A model generated the notes under the pieces. It had not been told where the DNA came from. It saw nothing but the letters and a program-made list of their open reading frames with translations, and did not search any database. A stretch of DNA of 64,000 nucleotides from Bacillota bacterium. Its GTDB lineage: Bacteria > Bacillota > Limnochordia > Darwinibacteriales > Darwinibacteriaceae. The stretch is from assembly GCA_012840725.1 (NCBI GenBank), contig DURQ01000012.1, forward strand, positions 1-64,000. Reading direction: 5' to 3'. Positions 48,564 to 56,795 of the stretch are shown here, in pieces; the stretch's first letter is position 1, and every line of letters starts with the position of its first letter. The translations under genes and the position numbers were made by a program.

Positions 48564-49130
48564 TTAATCCTCCGTGTTGAACAGGCCTTGGAACGCTCCG
48601 AAGAACTGAAGTTCGCTGGTCTCCAGGAACATCACGAACTTCTCGCCAGTCAGCTCTCCATCTTCGAAGACCACCCTCACGTTCCCGATGAACACCGCCT
48701 GGTCAGTTTCCTCATCGTAATCGAAGGTATCGGAGTACACGGTGGCGTCCTCGGTCACCACAACCACGCTGCCTTGACCTTTGAGCTTGTTGGCATCGCC
48801 GTAGTATTCTATGGTCTCCGCTGTGAGGGTGAAGTCCTCTTTGGTCAGGGTGGCTCCGGTGGTGAAGATCAGGTAATCATCGTCTGTGCGCCACTCCATC
48901 TTCTGGCCCACGATCTTCACTTCCTCGAAGGTGACCTGGACCAAGGCCCCTTCGATGCCGGTCACGTCTGCAGAAAAGATTCCCGCCTGACGGTCATAGC
49001 GCCCCGTGGACAGCTCGGGGGGTGCACCGATAATCTCCAGCTTCCCGGTGTCGCCCTGGGCCCAGCAGACCGCCGGCGCCGCCACCAGCAGAACGACGAG
49101 CAAAGATGGTACGATCAACTTCCTAATCAC
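48564..49130 (-). CDS. lptA: LptA/OstA-like periplasmic LPS-transport protein
   Basis: LptA forms the periplasmic bridge that carries lipopolysaccharide to LptD. The 188-residue protein has a signal peptide (1-24, ending VCWAQ) and the repeated OstA-fold strands (LIFTTGATLTKEDFTLTAET, YYGDANKLKGQGSVVVVTED, then FIGNVRVVFEDGELTGEKFV). GTG 49130 overlaps the lptC stop by 8 bases and follows GGAGGAGG. It is adjacent to lptC and lptD, as in Proteobacteria. Confidence 0.85.
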   Translation of the reverse strand: MIRKLIVPSLLVVLLVAAPAVCWAQGDTGKLEIIGAPPELSTGRYDRQAGIFSADVTGIEGALVQVTFEEVKIVGQKMEWRTDDDYLIFTTGATLTKEDFTLTAETIEYYGDANKLKGQGSVVVVTEDATVYSDTFDYDEETDQAVFIGNVRVVFEDGELTGEKFVMFLETSELQFFGAFQGLFNTED

Positions 49131-49761
49131 TGCCAGCCTCCTCCTCCAGAATAACGTTCCCGAAGAAATCCATTGACTCTGCCTGCAGGTCATAGACCGC
49201 TTCCTCCAGCTTCCAGAGCAGGCCACCATCGCGGATCTGCACGCCTCCGGAAAGGTGCACCAGCCCTTTCTCGGTGTCCATGCCCATCTCCGCCGCCTCA
49301 ATCTCCATGCCGCTCCAGAGGATGCGCACCGGCCCCGGAGAGACCAGTGTCGCGCTGGACCCGAGCCACTCCAAATAGTCGCTTTCCAGCTGGAAGTTGT
49401 CTTGCTCTCCCACAACAAGCACCGGACCGTACAGCCTTAGAACCTCGGTCTTGCGGTTCCACTGGGCCCGGGGGGCCTCAATGTTCAGGTAGGGCTCCTG
49501 GTCTTGGAAGACGACCATTTCTTCCAGATCGCCCAGGGTGACCAGCTCGCCCTCCTGCAGCACCGAGCGGCTGAGGATCTCCCACTGCCGCTGCCCATCT
49601 TTGCGCCCCACGAGCCTCGATTCCAGCAGCTGCACGCTGGGGGGCACGGCCACTGCCGGGGGCGCCGGCTGGCTGAGGAAGCGCACGGTGATGAAGATGA
49701 TGACCGCAACCAGCACGGCGCTGCAGGCAGCGATCCGCTTCGCTTTGGTTGACAGGGGCAT
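49123..49761 (-). CDS. lptC: LPS export protein LptC
   Basis: LptC is anchored in the inner membrane by one helix (about 8-29) and hands LPS from LptFG to LptA. The 212-residue protein continues with LptC-type beta strands (LVTLGDLEEMVVFQDQEPYL, RAQWNRKTEVLRLYGPVLVV, KGLVHLSGGVQIRDGGLLWK). ATG 49761 overlaps the lptD stop as TGATG. The coupling with lptD and lptA supports the name. Confidence 0.85.
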   Translation of the reverse strand: MPLSTKAKRIAACSAVLVAVIIFITVRFLSQPAPPAVAVPPSVQLLESRLVGRKDGQRQWEILSRSVLQEGELVTLGDLEEMVVFQDQEPYLNIEAPRAQWNRKTEVLRLYGPVLVVGEQDNFQLESDYLEWLGSSATLVSPGPVRILWSGMEIEAAEMGMDTEKGLVHLSGGVQIRDGGLLWKLEEAVYDLQAESMDFFGNVILEEEAGSD

Positions 49762-51899
49762 CACTCCTCCACATCGATAATATCCGCCACATCCTCGAAG
49801 TCAAACAGGCTCAAGCCGCCCTGGCTGTCCCAGCCGATGGGCAGAGTGGGAAAAGCGTTGATGGTCAGCTGCACCGCAACCCGGCCCGAAACGTGATCGT
49901 AGGCAAAGGTGAGTGTGCGGCAGTGCAGCTCCTGGTTGACCGCCAGCACCCCCTTGGTGAACTTCCTGGAACCGGGGTTGTAAATGCTGTCATAGGTCAC
50001 CGACAAGCTCGAGGCCAGGGGAAGGGTGAAGCGCATGTCCACCCGCTCCAGCTCATCGATATCCGGCCGGTAGCGCAGGCCGAACTTCAGGCTGAACTGG
50101 TCCCGCTTGTACTCGATCAGCGGCACGACGCGGGTCAGCTTCTTGGCGTTCAAATCATAGCTGGCATAGACATCCAAGCGCCACTGATCGCTGGCCTTCA
50201 GCCCTGTATTGAGGGTCAGGCCGCTGAACTTTTTGGTCAAGAAGTCGTATGTGGTCGTGGCGCTGGCCTGCACTTTCCCCTGGTTGTAGTTCAGGCGCAC
50301 ATTCAGGTCTTGGAGCGGTTTTTGGGCGTCAAACTTAAACGGCGTCGACCCCCAGACATCCCGGCGCCGGTAAGTGCCGCTCAAAGACAGCCTCTGTCCC
50401 AGGCTCTGGCTCAGGCTCACCCGCCCGTACAGCCAGGCTTGGCTGTGCTCGTCGGAGTAAAGCGCTCCGTTCAAATCTCCCTGGTAGGTGATGGTGGTGC
50501 CGGCTCGCGGACGCCAGGTCTTGGACCGCAGGGTGAGCTGGCCGTAGGCCCGATTCTTCACAATATCAGACGGTTTTTCTCCGTAGCGGCCGACCATCAG
50601 CTGGGCCTGGAGCGGCAGGCTGCTCAGGCCGAGGTCGCTTATTTCCCATTTAAGCTCCGGCACGCGCTGCACGCTGCGCCAGTCCTTGGCTCCCGACCCT
50701 AAAAGGTCGGGGTTGAACTGCTGCTCGAAGGTGAGGGTGAATTTATTCTTGCCCTTGGTATAGACCGCCGAGCCGAGGTAGTCCAGGATGCGCACCTCTT
50801 CGCTGGTGAGCTTCTGGACATAATTGCCCTTCACGTTGACGGTCAACCGGTCAGTCAGCTTCTTGGTGGCCTGCAGCCCCAGGTCAGTCTGCTTCTTGGT
50901 GGACTGTTCGGGGGTGTTTTTGTAGTTCAGCCATACCTTCCCTGTGAAATCATCTGTGGAAAAGCTCAGGGTGGTGTCGGATGTTGTCTGCTCGCGGATC
51001 CAGGTCTTCTCCACGCTGTTCTTCGTGGTGAGGGTCCAGCTCTTTTTGCTCAGGCTGTGTTCCCAGGCCGCCTTGTAGGCCTTCTCGCTGCTGGTGGGGA
51101 TGCCCCACAGGTAGAGGTGGCCTTCGCCCAGCTCTTCGAGCCTGTAGTTGTGCTTGATACCCAAGCCGACTCCCAAGCGGGTGTAGAGATCGACGTAGAT
51201 GTTGCCGTAGGAATTGGCATTCCTGTAGTAATTGAAGGCTGTCTTGATGAAGTATCCTTCCTGCTCGCTGTAGCCGATAACCGGCAGGCTGACCAGAAGA
51301 TCCTTCAAGTCTTCCCTGAGGGGCACCACCAGATAAGGCCAGTAAAAGAGGGGCAGCTTCCCTTCGTAGTAGATGACGTGGCGGACGATGGCCCTATCCC
51401 CCGGATAGAGCTCAACCTCCCGGGTGACCAGGCGGTAGTGGCTCTCCTCCAGATCGCAGGTGGTGAAGGACGCATCGCTGAAGTTGTACTTTTGCGCGTC
51501 GAACAGCACGGTGTGGCCAGCCACATACACCGTTCCGTCTGGAACCAGCAGATCGGCCCGGATCTCCTGGAAAGTTCCCTCGCCCGTTTCCAGATCGTAG
51601 GTCAGAAGCTCCCCCCGGATCTCCTGGTCGTCCCGGACCAGGCGCACCGAACCATGCAGGGTGGCCACCGCTCCAGCCAGATCAGCATGGAGGTAGTCGC
51701 CGTAGAGCACCACATCATCCCCCACGTGCACCTCCACACCGCCCTCTGCCGTGAAAACCCGGCTCTCCAGATCATAGGAGCCCGAATTGGACGCGACGAT
51801 GCGCACCATCTGCTCAGCACTGTGAACAGGCGGTGCGGGAAGGGTCAGCATGAAAATGAGAGCTGCGGCCAGCAGCGCAGTGCCCTTCCGGAGCAGCAT
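49761..51899 (-). CDS. lptD: LPS assembly outer-membrane protein LptD
   Basis: LptD is the outer-membrane translocon for lipopolysaccharide. The 712-residue protein has a signal peptide (1-27), an OstA N-terminal domain (about 30-150, RVFTAEGGVEVHVGDDVVLY, GELLTYDLETGEGTFQEI) and the LptD hallmark SFTTCDLEESHYRLVTREVE with KLPLFYWPYLVVPL, followed by a large barrel rich in aromatic-ended strands. The single Cys in that hallmark suggests that the interdomain disulfides of E. coli LptD are not conserved. No LptE lipoprotein is seen nearby. LptF/G ends 16 bases upstream. Confidence 0.93.
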   Translation of the reverse strand: MLLRKGTALLAAALIFMLTLPAPPVHSAEQMVRIVASNSGSYDLESRVFTAEGGVEVHVGDDVVLYGDYLHADLAGAVATLHGSVRLVRDDQEIRGELLTYDLETGEGTFQEIRADLLVPDGTVYVAGHTVLFDAQKYNFSDASFTTCDLEESHYRLVTREVELYPGDRAIVRHVIYYEGKLPLFYWPYLVVPLREDLKDLLVSLPVIGYSEQEGYFIKTAFNYYRNANSYGNIYVDLYTRLGVGLGIKHNYRLEELGEGHLYLWGIPTSSEKAYKAAWEHSLSKKSWTLTTKNSVEKTWIREQTTSDTTLSFSTDDFTGKVWLNYKNTPEQSTKKQTDLGLQATKKLTDRLTVNVKGNYVQKLTSEEVRILDYLGSAVYTKGKNKFTLTFEQQFNPDLLGSGAKDWRSVQRVPELKWEISDLGLSSLPLQAQLMVGRYGEKPSDIVKNRAYGQLTLRSKTWRPRAGTTITYQGDLNGALYSDEHSQAWLYGRVSLSQSLGQRLSLSGTYRRRDVWGSTPFKFDAQKPLQDLNVRLNYNQGKVQASATTTYDFLTKKFSGLTLNTGLKASDQWRLDVYASYDLNAKKLTRVVPLIEYKRDQFSLKFGLRYRPDIDELERVDMRFTLPLASSLSVTYDSIYNPGSRKFTKGVLAVNQELHCRTLTFAYDHVSGRVAVQLTINAFPTLPIGWDSQGGLSLFDFEDVADIIDVEE

Positions 51900-51915
51900 G
51901 GCTACCTCCCCACTT

Positions 51916-52992
51916 CTAGTACCAGCGGTCGGAAAGAATCAAGAAGACAAAACCGGTCACTGCGAACAAGGTGTTCACCAGCCAGGCCGAGACCAGCGGC
52001 GGCAGGACCTCATTGATGCCCAGGGAGCGGGCGACGGAGACAGCCACGTAGTAGACGAGCAAAATGGCCAGGCTGAGCACGATCCCAAACGCCCGCCCGC
52101 CTTTGCCCATCAGGGCCAGGGGCGCCGCAAAAAGGGCAAAGACGAAGGAAGCCATGGGCAGCGCGAGCCGCATGTGGTGCTCAATAACCCAGGAGCGCAC
52201 CTTCAGCCCGCCCCTCTGGAAGCGCTCAATGTACTCGGCCAGCTCCCGGCGGCTCATCTCCTCCACAGAGCGCTGATTGCCGAAGTAGACCTCGCCCTCC
52301 TGTTCGGTGACGATTTCCATGCGCTCAAAGCGGCTCTCGAACTGAACAAAACCGTCCTCATCAAGCTCCTGGTAAACCCCGTCAAAGAGGACCCAGACCC
52401 TGTCGTGGAAGATCCCGGTCTGGGCGGTGGTGATGTTGGGGAACCCGTTGGTAGACAGTTCGTAAACCAAGATCTTTTTCAGCTCGTGGGTCTTGGTATC
52501 AACCTCGCCGATGTAGAAATACCGGTCATCTCCACCGTGGAAAAACACATTCTCTTCCACCAGGGGCACCCCGTCAGAGAAGATGATCCGCCGCAGCGTG
52601 TTCTCAAACTTAGTGTTGGCCGGAGGCACTATGTACTCCGAGGCCAGGTAGGTACCGGCACTGATCAGCAGGCCCAGGACCAGGATGGGCACGATCAAGC
52701 GGGGATAGGCGACTCCGCTTCCCCGCATCACGGTCATTTCGCTATCCTGCACCAAGCGTCCCACGGCCAGCAGGGTGGAGAACAGGGTAGCGATGGGCAG
52801 TGTGGTCACCACCGTGGCCGGTATGCGGTAAAGCAGCATCCTGGCCACCGTCCCCACGGCCACATCGTGCACGAAGATCAGGTCTGTCAGCTGGAACAGC
52901 AGCCCGGTCAGAAGCACGACGGTAAAGCCGAAGACGCAGAAAGAAAACGGTCCCAAGAGTTCTCTGGTCAGATAGCGGTCGAGGATCTTCAT
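51916..52992 (-). CDS. LptF/LptG family permease (YjgP/YjgQ)
   Basis: The 358-residue protein has the family layout: three N-terminal helices (about 14-115), a periplasmic beta-jellyroll (about 135-260), and three C-terminal helices (270-353). Signature segments are MKILDRYLTRELLGPFSFCV, VGRLVQDSEMTVMRGSGVAY and RLALPMASFVFALFAAPLAL. Only one such gene is found here, whereas E. coli uses an LptF-LptG heterodimer, so it may act as a homodimer or pair with a copy elsewhere. With LptB it would extract LPS from the inner membrane. Confidence 0.93.
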   Translation of the reverse strand: MKILDRYLTRELLGPFSFCVFGFTVVLLTGLLFQLTDLIFVHDVAVGTVARMLLYRIPATVVTTLPIATLFSTLLAVGRLVQDSEMTVMRGSGVAYPRLIVPILVLGLLISAGTYLASEYIVPPANTKFENTLRRIIFSDGVPLVEENVFFHGGDDRYFYIGEVDTKTHELKKILVYELSTNGFPNITTAQTGIFHDRVWVLFDGVYQELDEDGFVQFESRFERMEIVTEQEGEVYFGNQRSVEEMSRRELAEYIERFQRGGLKVRSWVIEHHMRLALPMASFVFALFAAPLALMGKGGRAFGIVLSLAILLVYYVAVSVARSLGINEVLPPLVSAWLVNTLFAVTGFVFLILSDRWY

Positions 52993-53020
52993 CCCAGCAA
53001 CACCTCGCGGTGAGCGTGAA

Positions 53021-53614
53021 CTAAAAAGCCAGCTTGAAATGGATCCCGAAATTCAAGCCCCTTCCCAGCGCCACGCCCAGGTTAGCCCCAAGCTCCGGGC
53101 TGAACTGGGCTGTCACTCCTCCGCTCAGGTTGTGGCCGTCGTACTCCATGAAGAGCGATGCGGTTGGCACGCTGCTTACCTTGACGGGATTGAGCATCAG
53201 CGTAACCCCGGCCATGCCCCGGGAATAGCGGCCCAGGCCCCAGGCCAGGTGGCCGCGGAGGTGGGGTGCTCCCAGCTGCTTCGAGAGAACGGCGTACAGA
53301 TCCTGGCTCCCCGAGGAAAACTCTCCGCCCACGGCGATCCCCGGCAGCTGAGCAGTCTCCTCCATCAGCACGGCCTTGGCAGTGACGTAGAACCTGCCCC
53401 CCACGACCTGCCTCACCCCAGCGCTGAAGTTGGGATGGAGCCCGAGCTCAAGGCCGACGGCATGCACGCCGCCGTAGGTATAGGCAAGCTCCACGGTGCC
53501 AGAGGCGACCGCATCGGCAGTAGGCACGGCAGACAACTGAACCGCCCCCACAGAGCCGGAACAGAACGCCAGAACCACAAATATGCTCCAGATCATGCTG
53601 CGAATGTTCTTCAT
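53021..53614 (-). CDS. small outer-membrane barrel protein
   Basis: The 197-residue product has a signal peptide (1-24, ending SGSVGA) and about eight to ten amphipathic strands (TVELAYTYGGVHAVGLELGL, GRFYVTAKAVLMEETAQL, AGVTLMLNPVKVSSVPTASL) ending with FGIHFKLAF. The terminal Phe and strand pattern point to a small outer-membrane barrel. I know no family. The start ATG 53614 is preferred over ATG 53626, which lies too close to AGGAG. It lies 28 bases upstream of lptF/G. Confidence 0.65.
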   Translation of the reverse strand: MKNIRSMIWSIFVVLAFCSGSVGAVQLSAVPTADAVASGTVELAYTYGGVHAVGLELGLHPNFSAGVRQVVGGRFYVTAKAVLMEETAQLPGIAVGGEFSSGSQDLYAVLSKQLGAPHLRGHLAWGLGRYSRGMAGVTLMLNPVKVSSVPTASLFMEYDGHNLSGGVTAQFSPELGANLGVALGRGLNFGIHFKLAF

Positions 53615-53703
53615 TTCTGTCCTCATCTCCTAGCTTTGCTGGTCACTATTCTCCCTTGGCGGAGCGATCACCTGCCGGGGTGGGGTTGGGAGTTCGTGGA
53701 TTC

Positions 53704-53725
53704 AAAAAAACCGCCTGGCGGCGGT
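53704..53725 (-). terminator. terminator after the Skp/OmpH gene
   Basis: ACCGCC, GCCA and GGCGGT form a short GC-rich stem that starts right at the stop codon. On the minus strand it is followed by T7. Confidence 0.8.
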
Positions 53726-54144
53726 CATTTTAACTTACTGATCACTTCGTCTGTAAGGTCGGTTCCCCCATAGCGGATCACATCGCTGTCAAACACCACT
53801 GAGATCTTGCGGCTCTCGGCAACTTCCTTGACGGCAGCGTTCACTTCCTTTTCCAGCTGCAGTTCCAGTTCCTGGCGGTAGGCTAGGTATTCGGCATAGG
53901 CTTCCCGCTCCCGCTGCGCCCGGCCCACGTCGTCTTCCGTTGGTTCCTCCTCCAGATCGAAGCGGGTGAGCAGTTCCTGGTAGCGTGCGGCCAGTTTCTC
54001 GTTCAACTCCTGAGCCCTGGGGCTTTCGTCCACCACCCTCAGGAGATCGACAACGCCCACCGCTCCGCCCCCGAGGCCGGCGAAAAGCGCCCAGATCAGG
54101 GCGGCAGCCAGCACGCCGGCCACGGCCCAAGGTAGATATTTCAC
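53725..54144 (-). CDS. OmpH/Skp-family periplasmic chaperone
   Basis: Skp-type trimers hold unfolded outer-membrane proteins in the periplasm and pass them to BamA. The 139-residue protein has an N-terminal hydrophobic segment (5-28) that may be an uncleaved anchor, then the family pattern VGVVDLLRVVDESPRAQELN, coiled-coil arms, and the closing SVVFDSDVIRYGGTDLTDEV. It follows another coiled-coil secreted gene by 47 bases and lies near bamA, the usual neighbourhood. Confidence 0.88.
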   Translation of the reverse strand: MKYLPWAVAGVLAAALIWALFAGLGGGAVGVVDLLRVVDESPRAQELNEKLAARYQELLTRFDLEEEPTEDDVGRAQREREAYAEYLAYRQELELQLEKEVNAAVKEVAESRKISVVFDSDVIRYGGTDLTDEVISKLK

Positions 54145-54191
54145 TCTGCGGTCACCACCTTGCTTTGGGATAAGAGCGCCGTTCCACCTTA

Positions 54192-54821
54192 TTATGACCG
54201 ATCATACGCAGACCTAGACAGGCGGCCAGCAAGTTCAGCCCAGAGCTGCCGGTCAAAGGCCGCCACTTCCTCCGCCACGGCTTGCTCCAGCTCTGCCTGG
54301 AAGGCCAGCAGGCGCTCCCGGGCGGCTTCAACGTGTTCTGCCTGCAGCTGCCCCAACCTCTCCCCATACTCCACTTGCAGCTCTTCCTGCTTACTCTGAA
54401 GCTCATCCTGGAGTTCGGCGAGCCTCGCCAGCCGCGCCTCTTCTTCCTCGGGCGAGAGGGAGACCAGAAACAGTTCCAGCTGCAGCTCCAGCATTTCCCT
54501 GGTCAGTTCCGCCTGTTCCGCTCGGGCTTCAGCCTGCAGGGCATCCCGCAGTTCCCGGGCAGCGTCGTGGAGCTTCTGAGCGTGCTCCCGGCGGATCTCA
54601 CCGGCCTTCTCCGCAAGCAGCTCTTCAGCGGGGGCCAGAAGCTCAGCCCGGAAGGCAGCCAGCTCCTCTGCCTGCTGGGCAGCGAGACTCTCGGCGGCGG
54701 GCTCACTTCCTCCCTCAGAAACCTGAACCCCTTCCGCCGCAGTTCCGCCAACCGCAAGCGATGACCCGCTGAGGAGGCCAGAAATCAACAACAGGATCAA
54801 GACTGCCGGCAGAATTCTCAT
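54192..54821 (-). CDS. secreted coiled-coil protein, Skp-like
   Basis: The 209-residue product has a signal peptide (1-23) and, from about 45 to 200, an almost continuous Glu/Ala/Leu-rich coiled coil (EELAAFRAELLAPAEELLAE to LAFQAELEQAVAEEVAAFDR). It lacks the strand that closes typical Skp proteins, so assignment to that family is tentative. Its own promoter and its partner Skp gene make a two-gene unit. It could supply a longer chaperone arm or a wall-to-membrane spacer. ATG 54821 follows GGAAAGGGGGA. Confidence 0.6.
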   Translation of the reverse strand: MRILPAVLILLLISGLLSGSSLAVGGTAAEGVQVSEGGSEPAAESLAAQQAEELAAFRAELLAPAEELLAEKAGEIRREHAQKLHDAARELRDALQAEARAEQAELTREMLELQLELFLVSLSPEEEEARLARLAELQDELQSKQEELQVEYGERLGQLQAEHVEAARERLLAFQAELEQAVAEEVAAFDRQLWAELAGRLSRSAYDRS

Positions 54822-54854
54822 GGCCGTCCCCCTTTCCAAGTGCCTAACGGGGCC

Positions 54855-54884
54855 ATTATACCAGCGGGGAGAAGGCCAGGACAA
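54855..54884 (-). promoter_or_regulatory. promoter of the Skp-like pair
   Basis: On the minus strand TTGTCC (54884-54879), an 18-base spacer and TATAAT (54860-54855) preceded by TGG form an extended -10 promoter. It lies 33 bases before the ATG at 54821. Confidence 0.75.
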
Positions 54885-54889
54885 ATGCA

Positions 54890-54931
54890 AAAAAAGCCGG
54901 TGAACCCGCCTTTTGGCAGGCTCACCGGCCT
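54890..54931 (-). terminator. terminator of bamA
   Basis: GCCGGTGAACCCGCC (54896-54910), TTTT and GGCAGGCTCACCGGC (54915-54929) form a long stem with mismatches. On the minus strand it is followed by T7. It ends the bamA transcript. Confidence 0.9.
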
Positions 54932-54952
54932 TACGTCTGCTTTTGATTGTCT

Positions 54953-56686
54953 CTAGAAAGCCTGGCCGATCCCGAAGTAGAACTGTCCTTTGCGGTGGTT
55001 CTCCGCATCCTTGCCCAGGCCGTAGTCCAGGCGCAACAGTCCCAGAGGCGTATCCAGGCGCACGCCTATACCAAAGGAGTTCTTGAGATCCTTCATGTTG
55101 AACGACTGGCCTTGGTTCCAGGTGGTTCCCCAGTCGGTGAAGACTACGCCCTGAACCTTCTCCACGATGGGGAAGCGGAACTCGGCATTCATGACCAGCA
55201 TGTTGTCGCCAACAAGGCCAAGGGACGAATCTCCATAGGAGTAGCCGCGCAGGGTGTCCGCGCCACCGATGCGGAACTTGTCCGCCTCGGGCAGGCTGCC
55301 GCCCAAGAGCCGTCCGCCCATTCCCCGCAGGGCCAGGACGTAACCGCCGTCTTTCACTTCAAAGAACCGGCTGTGCTCCAGGCTCAGCTTAGCGTAGGCG
55401 CTGGTACCGCCGAAGAGCGTGGTACCCAGTTCCAAGTAGACATCGTTCTTGTAACCCTCTGTGGGGAAGAAGGGATGGTCGACGGTGTTGGTGTTCAGAC
55501 CGACACCGATGTTCCTCGTCTTGGAATCATCGGGCACGCCGCCGATCGGTCCGTCCTCATGGGCATAGGTGTTGTTCTCCAGCTTGAAGGTGAGGCGCCC
55601 TCTGGTAAACTCGGTGAGGGGCTTGCCCAGGGTGAGATCGCCGCCGATGGAGGTGCGCTTGCTCTTGGTTTCCTCATCGCTGTCAGGATCAGCCGTCTTG
55701 ACCTCGCTGATGCGCCGGTAGAGGCTGGTACCAAGCGAGATACCCGACTTGGTGATATACGGTTCATAGAACTCAAACTCGTAGGAGGTGACCTTCTGCC
55801 CCAAGCTGACATTGGCCTTGACCATCTGCCCGCGTCCGAGGAAGTTATCATCGGACACCTGGAGGAAGCCCACCAGGCCCTCCGCCGTGCTGTAGCCAAC
55901 ACCAAAGGTAGCGGCGCCGGTCTTGCGCTCCTTGAGGTTGATGGTCAGCACCGTTTTGTCCGGGTCATCCTCTTGGGAAAACTCGCGGCTGATCTCATCG
56001 AAGTACCCGAGCATCAGCAGGCGGCGCAGGCTCTGGTCGATGGCCTTGATGTCCACGGGATCTCCAGCCTCGAAGGTGAGCTCGCGCTCGATAACGAAGT
56101 CTTTTGTCTTCTCGTTGCCGGTGATGACTATATCCTGCAGTGTGGTTTGGGCAAGCTCAATGCCGATCCGTCCATCCGTATCCGCGCTCAGGGAAGTGAC
56201 GCGCACAAGATAACCGTACTCACCGAGCACCCATTCCCACAGCCCTTCCAGGTCTTCCCAGATATCATGGGCGTTGAGGATGAGACCAGGCTGCGTCTTC
56301 ATGTCCCTGGCATACTTCTCGAAGGCTATGCCGGGCACTCCCGAGAAGGTGACTTCCCGTACGATTGGATTCTCCACGACGTGAAAGACTACCTCGACTC
56401 CGCCCAGCGCAGGATCGACTGTGGCCTGCACGTCCTCGAAATACCCCAGGTCATAGATGGCCCGGATGTCGTCGATAATCTTCTGCTCGGTTGCCTCTTC
56501 ACCGAGCCGCGTCTTGAGGATGCTAGCTCTGATGGTCTCGGTGTCCACGAAATTATTGCCTTCGATCGTGATCAGCCTCACGACCCCGAGCTCCTGGCCC
56601 TGCGCCTGCACCGCCGAGCTGCCGACCGAAGCCAGCAGGCCCAACACGAGCAGCGCAATGACCAACCTGGCTGAACGTTGCCTCAT
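54953..56686 (-). CDS. bamA: outer-membrane protein assembly factor BamA
   Basis: BamA folds and inserts barrel proteins into the outer membrane. The 577-residue protein has a signal peptide (1-28), three POTRA domains (about 33-105, 106-180, 181-255; for example ITIEGNNFVDTETIRASILK and IVITGNEKTKDFVIERELTF), and a 16-strand barrel with the RGYSYG loop (in ADTLRGYSYGDSSLG). It ends with FYFGIGQAF. E. coli BamA has five POTRA domains, so this is a shorter form. ATG 56686 follows GGGAGGCAG. Barrel proteins in this window are likely clients. Confidence 0.95.
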   Translation of the reverse strand: MRQRSARLVIALLVLGLLASVGSSAVQAQGQELGVVRLITIEGNNFVDTETIRASILKTRLGEEATEQKIIDDIRAIYDLGYFEDVQATVDPALGGVEVVFHVVENPIVREVTFSGVPGIAFEKYARDMKTQPGLILNAHDIWEDLEGLWEWVLGEYGYLVRVTSLSADTDGRIGIELAQTTLQDIVITGNEKTKDFVIERELTFEAGDPVDIKAIDQSLRRLLMLGYFDEISREFSQEDDPDKTVLTINLKERKTGAATFGVGYSTAEGLVGFLQVSDDNFLGRGQMVKANVSLGQKVTSYEFEFYEPYITKSGISLGTSLYRRISEVKTADPDSDEETKSKRTSIGGDLTLGKPLTEFTRGRLTFKLENNTYAHEDGPIGGVPDDSKTRNIGVGLNTNTVDHPFFPTEGYKNDVYLELGTTLFGGTSAYAKLSLEHSRFFEVKDGGYVLALRGMGGRLLGGSLPEADKFRIGGADTLRGYSYGDSSLGLVGDNMLVMNAEFRFPIVEKVQGVVFTDWGTTWNQGQSFNMKDLKNSFGIGVRLDTPLGLLRLDYGLGKDAENHRKGQFYFGIGQAF

Positions 56687-56795
56687 TGTCCTGCCTCCCA
56701 CACAGTAATTTTCGATCTCCTAACTTATTTCTCCCCGTATGCACAGATTCCTCTTGCCAACTCCGGGGGTGTATGACACAAAAAACCAGCCTGAC

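Noticed and set aside
54947-56674. 575-codon plus-strand frame opposite bamA
   Set aside because: It mirrors bamA almost end to end, without a ribosome site or domain.
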